From Brasenia schreberi (taxonomy: Eukaryota; Streptophyta; Magnoliopsida; Nymphaeales; Cabombaceae), in the NCBI GenBank assembly GCA_036023115.1, contig JAYKKT010000080.1:7763501-7827500 (forward strand): 64,000 nucleotides of DNA. The letters are read 5' to 3'. Shown piece after piece: positions 53,097 to 64,000 of this stretch (positions within the stretch are counted from its first letter, which is position 1; each line of letters begins with the position of its first letter). Under the pieces are notes generated by a model. It saw only the letters and a list, made by a program, of their open reading frames with translations, searched no databases and was not told the DNA's origin. The position numbers were made by a program, and so were the translations under genes.

Positions 53097-55676
53097 CTTA
53101 GTGGCCATCCCGTGTTAGACACCCTTTTTCCATAACTTCCAAAAGGACATTATCTTTTATGGGTGAGACAACAAAATACTTAACTAAAATCAAAACGAAA
53201 CCTTTTGACACACTAAGTGGTTACAACTCTATGAACTCTTTTTCTTTCTTTTACAATGGGGAGTTAAAGCCAGGCATATGCATACGTAGAGTATCACGAC
53301 CTACAACTTGTGAATGGAATCTTTATACCCAAGTGAGCTATCGCTTTGAGTGCTAATATGAACTCTTAATCACTAGTGAGCTCATTTTTGTCTCTCGTCA
53401 TTAATACATTTGAAACATCCAGTTGAGCTTCATGTTGGTTGTCCGCTACAAACCCCCCCCTCTTTCATCTTGGACCATAATAGTGGAGTTACAACTACAC
53501 AGTTCAATGGTTGTAAGAAGGTTGGCAATGTAATATATGACTCGAAACCAAACACGACTTAGAGAGCCTATGCTTCTGGTGGCTTGGGTGATGATCGGGT
53601 TGAGCTGCTTTAATACAAGGAAAATAATACATTGCATTACTTGTAACAAAATGAGAAACTAGACCCTAAATGAGAAATGGCACTGCATGAATACTATTAG
53701 CGATACAAAACAAGATCAAGGTGGTGAGGATAGGGTGTAGAAGGGTTTATATTGGTGCAAGTGAGCATAACAGCTCATGAACTACTTGAGCTTGTCTGGG
53801 AAGAAAACTCAAACTTGACTGGACTTTGTTGAGATTGGGTTGAGCTCAACCTGGCCAACACTTGACTTGAAAGGCTGGTGAGACCAATCAAGTTTTTTTA
53901 TATTATATATAGTATACATCAATATATGTGTTATAATAATTTTGGTCACCTGCTTAATCAAGCTCAAGTGCATTCAAACTCATTGAGCTCGATCATGAGA
54001 AGAACTTAATTGAGTAAATTTTGGTCACCGAGAGCTCAAACAAGCATAATAAATCGAGTTCGTGTGGTTCAAATAAACTTGATCTCGAGTATCAAGATTG
54101 AAGCTTGACTGACTTCGAGCCAAGCATTTCTTAATAAGTTTATTCGAGCTTGCTTCCTCTTGAGCTACACTCAACTCTAATGAATTGCACCCATCTTTTT
54201 TCTTTTGTGGGCACCCCAAGAGGTTAAAACTAGGGCTATTCGGGGTCCGGTTCTAGCCTCAACCTTGAACCCAACCAATATAACCTGTTCCCATTTTCTG
54301 GAAAATCAAACCAAATCACACTTGGTCTATAGAACCAAACCAAGCCAAACCAAATCATCTTTTTCGGTTTGATTCGGTGTCTAACCATGGTTCTATACAT
54401 ATGGTATTGTGCTAATATTTGTCGCCTGACTTGTTCTACATGCCAGACTCGATTCCGAACTTAACTCGTGCTCTCAAAAAGCTTTGCAAGGAAGATAATG
54501 TGACCAAGATGAGGTTAGGTGTGACAAATTGCTTTGACATACAAGGGTCAGATAAACATCAAGGATACGAAAGATTACATCATTTTCACCATGTATTTCC
54601 ATAAATAGACACTTGCAAGCCTCATATTTTGGTTACACTAAAAATTTCAAGGACTCGAGGAGCCAATTTCAGTAATAATTATCCACCTCTTAATATAAGC
54701 ATATGCAAGGAGTCTAAGGAGGCACAATGAAAATTGATGAGTAATGAGTTATTATAACCACTAAGATGAAAATAATTAGCCGTTATTAAATAATGGGCCA
54801 TAAGAGTTATCAAACACTATTTCAAGAGTTGAAAAAACCAAGGGTTAGCCCACTCTTGACTATAAAAGGAACTGCTCATCTTAGAGGCATCATCATAGAT
54901 ACATCAACTTGTCTATTTTGTTTCATTTGCCTTTTATTCATTTTTCTTTCCTAGTAATAGTTCATAGTTGTAGCCCACTTTGTTTAAAGTTAATAAAAAA
55001 CTCTTTTTCCTTATCTTTTGAAAAAATCAAGGTACGCATATATGCCCCAAATCTAATGTAAATAGATATCAAGATTCTTTTCCTGTTAGAACTGAATGGA
55101 ACCAAACCAAACGGATTGATATTTTCGGTTTGATCAGGTTACAGCACTTTTGGTACAATTTCATTAGTTCATATACCATTAATTTTTGATGCGCACAATT
55201 TGAAGTTAGTTATTTATGAAATTTGGAACCTGTTGATATTTTCCATTTGAATAAAAGAAGTCAACAACTAGGGAGGTGAGTGATTGGCACTAAGCTCATA
55301 GATATTGCACGGAAACCAAGTCCCTCGAGTTCGCTCTCTTGGATTGTCATCGTGCTTCGTATGAAAACCTTGATATAATATGGGACGGCTCAGTCCTTGA
55401 CCAAGAAAGCTAGGGACAATAGGGTATTGGATCCTTGATATAAAACAAAAAAGAAATGAAAAATAGCCGATAGGATGGAAACCACACAAATGGACTGCCC
55501 ACAGTGCGGCTAGGGTTTCTCTCTCACGGAAAACCCTAACTCTCCAGCAGGGGAAATGCCTGCGTGCGACGCCATGACGAACGGAGATCGAGCGAATTAG
55601 GGATCCTGGGGATCGATCCAGATTCGAGATCCTAGGTTGCATCTCTCCTCTCGCTCTCTTTCTGTATAGGAGGAGG
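53097..55676. other. Intergenic region and promoter of the RGG gene
   Basis: No gene recognised. GGTTC-type degenerate repeats at 54236-54395 and 55088-55140. The last 150 bases turn GC/CT-rich (ctctcctctcgctctctttc before the ATG), as in many plant 5' UTRs. A minus-strand ORF at 55714-55268 covers this part and is taken as a by-product of base composition. Confidence 0.45.
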
Positions 55677-58600
55677 ATGGCGACGGCGAATCCGTTTGAT
55701 CTGCTCGGCGACAATGACTATGACGATCCTTCGCAGCTCGTCGCGAGGGCGACGACCTCCGTTGTCACGCCGGAGGCAGGAGGGAAGAATGCGGCTGCCG
55801 GGCCGCCGTCTGTGGCACCGGCCGTCGCAAAACTCTCGACGAAGCCCGTGCCTCCTGCCCAGGCCGGTGAGTAGAAATTCTGAGTCGTATTCGTTTCATG
55901 TTCCTTGTCGGTTAGTTTGCTTCTAGTGGATCAACAATTTTCTTTTCGTCTTCTCTTTTTGGTTCCTTATTTCCTTCTTTGCGTGGTTGCAAATGGATGG
56001 ACATGTGTCTCTTCTTTGAGCTTTCATGGTCATCCCGTTTAGTAATTCATGTTGATTACGGAACTAAAGCATTGAGATATCTCTTGTAGAATTTGTTGGG
56101 TATATAATTCTGATCTTGCGTTTGAGATAAATGTGCAACTTTGAGTCTAGTGCGTGCAACTGAACTATGAGTGACTGTTTCAGTGCAGATGGACTACTTT
56201 ATGTTTTCTTAGATGGTATGTTACCATAGTTTTATTATGTAGATTCTATATGGTTATGATGATTGATTAAGTTGTTACCTTCTCTTTCTAGTGTTCACCC
56301 GGTCCACCTAAATTAATTCAAGGGGCTGGGTTTCGATGAATTTCCATCTACTTAACATCTTCATGCTTTGCAAAATCTTCTATATTTTTGGTGTTATCCT
56401 ATGTAATGTGGATACCTCGATGCCTGAGGGCCGTTCTTCTCCCATGTCGGACTCAGTAGCTTTATATGTTTAAGATATTTTTCATTGCTACGACAATAAG
56501 ATACTTCATGAATATTAACCGACTATCACTTTATATTGACCGGTTACTACATTATTAGGGAACTAACTTATGAAAATAGTAATTTTATTGTAGTTGTATC
56601 GTGTATGAGATGATATCAATTATACATAACAATATACAAGTCAATACATACATACATACATGTGTGCATATGTAGTCTTATCCTGCAACCACGATTTTTG
56701 AGAATTGCCGAGTGCTGTACCCCCACCCGCACCTGCACCTATGTGACATACGTGTTATCATTCATATGTGTCTTATTTACATGTTCGTGGTCTGCATAAT
56801 TTTCAGTGAAGGAGGCCAAGAGTGAGCCCCCTTCTGGGCGTGGTGGTGGCCGAGGTGGTCGTGGTTTTGGACGTGGTGGAGGGCGTGGAGGTGGACAGTT
56901 TAGGGATATCAATACCAACGAGGGATCCTACAATAGTGGGTTCTCAGGAGGCTCTAGTGTTGCTGAAGATGGTGAACATGGAAAGCGTTTTGAACGGAGT
57001 CGTGGTGGCTATGGTGGGCCTCGTGCTCCCTATCGTGGTGGCAGACTAGGTGGTTACGGAAATGAAGAGACCGGCGATTCTGAACGTCCACGGAGGCAGT
57101 TTGAGCGCCGTAGTGGAACAGGTCGTGGCACAGAGCTTAAACGAGATGGTGCAGGTCGAGGAAATTGGGGAACTCCAACTGATGAAGTCTTAGTCCAGTT
57201 GAGTGTCTTGTCACTGTTCAAGCCACATATTTGTTATCCTTTTTGTTTGCATCTTTACCTTCTAGCTGTTGAGGATCATGGTGTATATTGGCCAAATTTT
57301 CTGCATGTGAACGTCAATGGTATATAATTTACAATTTTACATCCTGCTTTTCATATTAAGTCAGATCAACAGAGGAAATTACAACTGAAGACAAGAGCCT
57401 GACACTTGAGAAACGACCAGAGAATGAAGATTCTTCTGCTGAGCCAAACAAAGGAGATGCTTCAAAAGAAACAGAAGAAAAGGAGCCAGAGGACAAGGTA
57501 CCTTGTTCTTATACATTCTGTATGTCTTTTCAACTGCTGTCAAGAATCAATCTGTTAAGTCTCATTATGAAGTCTATCTTCTCTTCACGGAGAGTTCTAG
57601 TGAAAACTTGCAAAATTGGGAATTAGCTTAAGTTCTTAATATTAATTGCTCAGGGCATAACGATTTTCATTAAAATGTTTGAACTAGTTGTGGCTTTGTG
57701 ACTTCACTATGATTTTCTAGACAACACAATGTATTTTCACATCATGTTGAGCTGCATTGGAATATATGAAATTGTCCATCAACTCCATCCACATCCTGTC
57801 ATGTAATGACGAACCACAACCTTCTTGGAGAATCTGTTTTTCTTTCTTTTTAATTCCCTCGATCACCAAAACGAATTTTGTGGGTTCTTTTCTCTTTCTT
57901 GATTGATTTTCATATAATCTTTGTGGATATTCTTATGGCTACATTTGCACTTCTTGGCAATGTTGTAAAAAGCGTATCGATGCCCGTATCATACTGGGCA
58001 CCTATACACTTGTATCATACCGTATCGTATGGTATGATATGTGCATTTTTTATTTCTTGATAAAAAATCAAAAAATATTAATAAAATTAAAAAAAATACA
58101 AGAATTGAAATTAATGAACAAAACATATATAACACAATCAACATTAAACAAAATCGAATCCAAAAGCTTGATTTGAAATAGATAATTCTTAATAAATGAC
58201 TATGGCTCTATAAAAATATTAGAGAAGCATCCATACCATCACGTGAATAGTGAATACCTTTAATTAATAAATAACAAAGTTATAAAGTTACAACTTGCAA
58301 TCATCCATACCATAATCTTACAAAGTTACAATTACATTTAAAAGTTAAAACAATCATCCACAATGTGGATCATAATCAACAAAAACATTGTAATCGACAT
58401 AGTTAGGATCACAATCATTATCATCATTTCCTCCCTCTTCCTCTTCCACAATTGGATCCATCCATCCAACACCTTCATCTTCATCATCATCTCCAACTCC
58501 AAGTTCTACTTCAGCTTAGAGTGCCCTCCAGTTTTCATCCTCTAAATTGATGGGGTTCCTCATCTTCGACCCAATCATCAAGAATACCAACATTTTTATA

Positions 58601-59335
58601 GCTCAACGGGTCATATGGTACCTTCCTTACCTTCTTGCATCCTTTTGCATTTGTTTTTAATAAAAGAATATCCAAATTATAAAGAATATCAAATGTTTTT
58701 AAAATTGTTACCTTTGCCTTAACTTCATATTATATGCAATGTATACCAAATCACACAGTCGAGCATGTTCTAGTATGTTTCTCTTTTTTGTGTGAATGCA
58801 TTCGAAAAAGCTCCAATTTCTCTTGCACCCACTAAAACTACATGTTTGGTTCAATATATGTTGAACAAACCTTACCAAGTTCGGTGCATGTACACAAAAG
58901 CGAACCCACTATTCATCTTAAATAAAACACGATAATAATTAATAAGAAACACTCAAAGTCAATCAATTGATAACTTAAATGAATATCAATAAAAACCCAT
59001 AATAAATGGTTGCATTTGGGAGCGGAGTTGGATTGCAATTGGCCTTCCAAAATCTTCAACACTTTGTATATACTTAACTCTAAATGGATATTGCAACGAG
59101 TAGACAAATCTTGTAAAAGGTCAATTGCATTTAATATACACTTTTTTACTTTTTCGTCCTTAGTAAAGTTGGGAGAAAATCAAATAGAAGGGTTAAGGAA
59201 ATATGGAGCAGCATATAAATCATGATGCATTTGGTTGTTCCAGCATGCATCAATTATCTTCTCAACCTTTTTTAGAAGTGATCGCTTGCGGTTAAGGTTT
59301 GATTGTATTTCCAATTTGGCCTTATCCATAGCATC

Positions 59336-59367
<32 letters not shown>

Positions 59368-62300
59368 CATATCATGCTTATCTTCCTGTCCATCGTACTC
59401 ATTACCTTAACTAAAGGTACAATCATCCTTAAAAATTTGTTGTATTTTTTCTAAAAATATGCATTGAAAACATCTACCACATCAATCCCCTCCCTCTTTG
59501 TGGACCAATTAATTGAGCCCAATTCATCATATGCATACAATTTTTTCAATACTTTTTTTTGTATGACAAGACTTGTTACAGTAATGATATTCGTAGCAAT
59601 CTTGTCAATGAAGGCCTTATTAATCGTCTTTCACCTGTATAGATTCACATCAAATGCAATAGAAAAGAATGATTATAAATAAACTTTATGACATTTTTGC
59701 ATGCATATATAGTCCCTCTTATTTCATCCATTGAACTCAAATCTTCAAGCATTAAGTCTACTCAATGTGCAACACATAGAGTCCATGCTAACGATGGATG
59801 GTTCGTCTCAAGCATCTTATCAGCTATTTTAAAATTTGCAGTATTATCAGTAACGAATTTAACATATGAAACACCTACATCCTCAATAACTTCCTCAAAA
59901 ACAGGGAGCAAATTATTTGCAGTTTTATCAATATGGGACAAGTAATATGATTTCAAAAATAGTGTTTCTTTGGGACAATAGACCAAGAAGTTCACCAAAG
60001 ACCTACGTTGGCCATCTGTCCAACCATTAACCATAATAGAACATCCTATGTCTTTCCATGACTCTCTAAATTCAAAACTCTATGCATTAACAATATCAAT
60101 AATAATAGAACATCCCCTGTCCTTCCACGACTCCCTAAATTCAAAACTCTATGCATTAACAACATCAACCAATTTCTGCAGTAATTACCTCTCAAAGCAT
60201 GATAAGTAGGGACTCTATAACCCGATCCTACACAAACAATAGCATCCATCATACTTTAAAATAAAAAAGAGTTTACAACATTGAAAGAGAGACAATTTTC
60301 ATAAAAAAATTTGGCACACTTCAAATCTATTTTCTCAATTATCTCATTTGAAGTCATAGTTGATTTAATGCATGACTTAGCTCCTGGAGTCGTACGTGGG
60401 GGGGGGGGGGAATAAAGGCATCCCACTACCTCTGGCTCTTTCTCTCATACCTCTCGTAGGCATCGTGCGAGTAGGAACTCTTGTAGTGGAACAAGAGCCA
60501 ACTCCACTGCTACTACTACCATCTTCAGTTATCTATCTTTCATCTTAGTTGCACCATGAAATCCATCAGCATACATCCCTTTATAAGCATCTTGAAATGA
60601 TTAAGACATATCTCAACCACTTATTTATGCTCTTTTTCTAACTCTTAATCTCTTATTATCCTTCGAAGCCTCCAATACATGCTTAATCTCATGCTTCACT
60701 ACTTCGAAAACCCGAAGACAAATTCTAACATCTTTTTTGGTTCTTGTAAGGTGGTGTTTCATACAAAAAATATCACCATTCTTTACTGCATTGCAAAACA
60801 CACACTTGTTCAGAAGCCTATTGCTTTCATACACTGGGGTGTAATATTTTCATGCTGGATCGACTCGATCGGAAGCCATTAAGACAAGAGTGGACAACCA
60901 ACAAGAAAAATACTTTTTAGATAATAAGAACCACAAAATATGTAAAAACCCCAAGCTTTTCGAGTGAAAAATCGGGTAGAATGTAAAAAAGAAAAGGTAT
61001 GCCACAAATTTGACAAAATCCCTAGAGATGGGAGTTGGTTTGAGTGAAACACTTGAGAATCTTGTGAATAAACTACGAAATCAAAAAGAAGAAGGATAAG
61101 AAAAGGATTTGGGAAGAAGCAGAAAGGATTTCCGCAACTTTAGATTCTCAGAATTTGTACCCGAAAAAATTAGGATTGACTCGTACGATACGCGATAAAA
61201 TCATATCGTACGATACGATTTTTACAACATTGCTTCTTGGTGCAATACAATATTTTTCTCGATGACAGTCTCACTAGTTTGCATTTTTTTTATGCTTGCA
61301 AGTGATTTATTTTGTTTCTCATAAATATACAACAACTACAACAACAACTAAGCCTTTTCCCATACTAGACGGGGTCGGCTACATGGATTCTTTGTTTCCA
61401 CAGATCCCTATCATGTGTCATGCTAGCAGTTAACTCACAATAAGCTAGATCATTATTTATTGTTTCTTTTCAACACTTTTGTGGTCGTCCTCTACCTCTT
61501 TTAGTACTTTCAAAATTTAGTTTTTCATACCTTCTTACAGGTTCTTCTTTTGATCTTCTTTCTATATGTCTAAACCATCTTAAACGATGTTCTCTCATTT
61601 TATCCTCTAATGGTGCCACTTCTAATTTGTTTTTAATAACCTCATTATGTATACGATCTTTTCTTCTATGACCACTCATCCATCTCAACATCTTCATTTC
61701 TGTCAGAGACATCTTTTGTACATGTTGATGATTAACTGCCCAACACACAGAACTATAAAACATGGCAGGCCTAATTGGTGCTCTATAATATTTACCTTTT
61801 AACTTTAATGGTATATTCTTATCACAAAGAATACCTGATGCTCCTCTCCATTTTAACCAACCAACATTAATTCTATGCGGAACACCTCCATCAATTCCTC
61901 CATCACTTTTAAAAATTGACCTTAGGTATTTAAAACTTTCTTTTTTGGGGGGATGCAATGTGTGCCAATTTTAATTTCTACGTCCTCTGAAGTAACAAAA
62001 TGATCAAACTTACATTCCATATATTTTGTCTTTAATCTACTAAGTCAGAGGCCTTTGCTTTCTAATGTTTTTCTCCATAGTTCCAATTTTCTATTAACTT
62101 TTTCCTTAGACTCCTCCACTCAAATAACATACACCAAGGTACTTCATCTTGAATATGTTTTGTTAACTCATCGATCACCATTATAAATAAGTATGGACTT
62201 AAAGTTGATCCTTGATGTAACCCAATATTAACTTCAAAGAAGTTTGTCGTTCCTTCATGAGTCCTCACACATGTTTTTGCACCATCATACATGTCTCTTA

Positions 62301-63020
62301 TAAGGTTAATATATGTCAATGGGATTCCTCTTCTTTCCAAAGTTCTCCAAAGAACCTCCCTCGGTACCCTGTCATAAGTTTTTTCTAGATCAATAAATAT
62401 CATGTGAAGGCCTTTCTTTTTTACTCTAAAATATTTCATAAGACGTCTCAAAAGGTGAATCGCTTCAATAGTAGATCTGCCTGGCATAAATCCAAATTGG
62501 TTATCTTCATAATTGACAACTATAAGAAGATAAATTTAAGTAAATGAATCATATCAAAACAAGAACACTAAACAACAGGCAAATATATCATAATCTCATC
62601 TGTCTAGAGTAGGAGGCAATAGATTGCAATATATTATCAAAATGAGGGATCACTCATGAGCACATGCATACTAATTTTTAGAATATTAGAATAAGTTTAT
62701 ATTATGAAAATAGGGAACCACATAGTAGAGTAAGGATATACACATGCTAATTTTTATGTATCACATCTATCTTTTATTTTCATACTGCTTGAATCTTATA
62801 TCAATGGTCTTTTATCCTCTGCCGATTCACACTCGCCACAATTTTTTCACGTTTAAGAGACATTCAAGTTGTCCCTTGTTTCTTTGAGTCAAAAACCCCG
62901 AAACGGCCCTAGAGAGAAAGAGACCACGGTGCCTCTCTATGTGAGAAAGATGATGATACCATAAATGGATGCCATTGTACTACCACTGCCCTGTCAAAAC
63001 TACGCCTTGTCTGAAATTGA

Positions 63021-63065
<45 letters not shown>

Positions 63066-63767
63066 CGGTGAAAGGAGATTAGGGATTTTATTTTAATTTT
63101 TGGATCAGGATAACTCATTTGGATATAGGTTGACATGATCCATTCTTATAAAATCAAAGAAACTGAGTACCCACTCACTGGTATGTGTACCCTTACCTGA
63201 TTAGTATCTGGTACGGCTACCTGATTTCTGAGGCCTTCAAATTTTCCTTAAACCATTGCATTCCGAGTCTCTGCCTGCAAATGTATATTAGTATGACTGG
63301 GCCAAGCACTTGTTCCGTCCACTGATAGTGATTGAAAGTTTGGTTGCATCGTGATATGTTTCTTCTTACTTCTTTTTGTTGAATTACATTTTCATCTTAC
63401 CCTATCAGTGCACTGTCAAATGTTTCTTCAAAGGAAATGACTCTTGAAGAGTATGAAAAAATTCGTGAGGAAAAGAGGAAAGCTTTACTTGCAATGAAGG
63501 TACAAGAGAGGAAGGTTGTTCCAGATAAAGAGCTTGAGTCCATGCAGCCGCTTTTGCTTAAGAAAAACAACGATGATGTATTTATTAAGCTGGTAAGTTC
63601 AACCTATGGAAAAGTCTAAGCATTCTGGACCCATCATCTCCTTACATGAACAGCATAGTGTATGGATCGTTGACCTGTTTTCCATTTGCTTTCATGTCTA
63701 TCAGGGATCTGAGAAGGACTTGGGTAGACGGAAGGAAAATGCAGATAAGGATGACAGAGTGAAAAAG
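55677..63767 (+). CDS. RGG-repeat nuclear RNA-binding protein (Stm1/SERBP1 family), 3' end beyond window
   Basis: Exons 55677-55866, 56807-57186, 57375-57497, 63434-63592 and 63705-63767; the rest lies outside. Exon 1 encodes '[21 protein letters not shown]', the conserved Stm1-type N-terminus. Exon 2 has the RGG box ('[21 protein letters not shown]') and further RGG/RGGY motifs, ending 'GNWGTPTDE'. Exon 3 is acidic ('[11 protein letters not shown]'). Exon 4 is '[20 protein letters not shown]' to 'DDVFIKL' and exon 5 '[18 protein letters not shown]'. Plant homologues (RGGA-C) bind RNA and ribosomes and shuttle between nucleus and cytosol. The exon 2-3 junction is the only unclear one: GT at 57187 with AG at 57373-57374 keeps phase, while the stronger-looking tcag at 57364 does not. 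Intron 3 is 5.9 kb and holds a hAT and a LINE. Confidence 0.92.
57958..61232 (-). mobile_element. hAT transposon with transposase relic
   Basis: 3275 bp. Terminal inverted repeats caatgttgtaaaaa / tttttacaacattg (14 bp, perfect) and GTATCG-rich subterminal words on both sides. Flanked by cttcttgg (57950-57957 and 61233-61240), a perfect 8-bp duplication. The transposase relic is on the minus strand. It lies in intron 3 of the RGG gene. Related short elements are at 45152 and 48233. Confidence 0.92.
58355..60879 (-). pseudogene. hAT transposase (BED finger, DUF659), broken
   Basis: The start ATG at 60879-60877 is followed within ten codons by an in-frame TGA where the family usually has Trp. 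Then a BED-like finger '[19 protein letters not shown]' (near 60780), the DUF659 part '[19 protein letters not shown]' and '[15 protein letters not shown]' (60034-59762), and near 58640-58355 an acidic C-terminal end with 'DDWVEDEEP'. Several stops and frameshifts, and a 66-bp tandem duplication (about 60040-60170), make it non-functional. It would have cut and pasted elements with the same ends. Confidence 0.8.
61328..62504 (-). mobile_element. RTE LINE, 5'-truncated (minus strand)
   Basis: 3' end caacaactacaacaacaac at 61330. RT remnants on the minus strand: 62487-62062 ('[16 protein letters not shown]', '[15 protein letters not shown]', '[15 protein letters not shown]') and 61958-61470 ('[13 protein letters not shown]', '[17 protein letters not shown]'). 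The xxDD box is lost by a deletion near 62120. Truncated at 62504 inside RT. In intron 3 of the RGG gene. Confidence 0.85.
63024..63061. repeat. GA microsatellite
   Basis: Perfect GA run of about 18-19 units in intron 3 of the RGG gene, 370 bp upstream of exon 4. Confidence 0.95.
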
Positions 63768-64000
63768 GTATGCAGTCTGCATGTTTGTGTTTGTCCGTGC
63801 CTGCCTGTGTGCACAGCACACCAAGCAGCTAGCCTCACACTTGTTCCTCTGAGAACTGTACCGGATTCATCAGTCTACGCAGCAAATACCACTTCCACAC
63901 GGCCATTAACACAGTTTCTTGAGGGTGGTCATTAACACTAAATATTTCTTATAGTGATATTTTTGAGTATCCGTTATGTATCTTCACATGTATACACTCC

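Noticed and set aside
55268..55714. 148-residue minus-strand ORF over the RGG gene start
   Set aside because: Antisense to exon 1 and the 5' UTR of a well-supported gene; Arg/Ser-rich composition comes from the GC/CT-rich leader.

Overview
The window is nuclear DNA of a flowering plant. The evidence is plant-type spliced genes with GT-AG introns, plant-specific families (a SHAQKYF one-repeat MYB factor, a GT47 exostosin-type glycosyltransferase, an RGG/Stm1-type RNA-binding protein), plant transposable elements (Copia, RTE-clade LINEs, hAT, tRNA-derived SINEs) and an endogenous caulimovirid. The species cannot be named from sequence alone. Host genes occupy a small part of the window; most of it is nested mobile DNA, much of it inside introns.

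Layout. 1-2.7 kb: 5' end of a minus-strand Copia retrotransposon (gag running off the window edge, leader, primer-binding site, putative LTR). 4.03-10.57 kb: a minus-strand RTE LINE split by a second, plus-strand RTE LINE. 11.17-12.94 kb: three-exon MYB gene (minus), with a 204-bp RTE-derived mini-element in intron 1. 13-19.4 kb: intergenic, with long CT/TA microsatellites and two tRNA-derived SINE copies. 19.4-27.4 kb: about one genome unit of an A-rich caulimovirid with long open ORFs (capsid; movement protein plus protease; second protease; RT/RNase H; unknown; small coiled-coil), a 35S-like TATA/poly(A) region, and an AT-repeat junction on the left. 28.49-37.54 kb: a ~2.9-kb solo LTR opened by two later insertions: gene-capturing LTR element A (29.67-32.71 kb) and an RTE LINE (34.08-37.20 kb). 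37.65-41.56 kb: gene-capturing LTR element B, related to A. 41.7-50.0 kb: GT47 glycosyltransferase gene (minus; five exons seen, last exon not found). 50-55.6 kb: intergenic repeats. 55.68-63.77 kb and beyond: RGG-repeat RNA-binding protein gene (plus; five exons seen), whose third intron carries a 3.3-kb hAT transposon and a truncated RTE LINE.

The two most interesting systems are (i) elements A and B, non-autonomous LTR retroelements with near-identical termini whose interiors are patchworks of host gene pieces (HECT E3 ligase and IQ-motif protein in A; Mei2-like, SHMT, CDK and succinyl-CoA ligase beta in B), and (ii) the caulimovirid, which has capsid upstream of movement protein and two separate DTG...ILG retropepsin-like domains in consecutive ORFs.

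All coordinates and splice sites were read by eye. Family assignments rest on recognised motifs and were not checked by database search.
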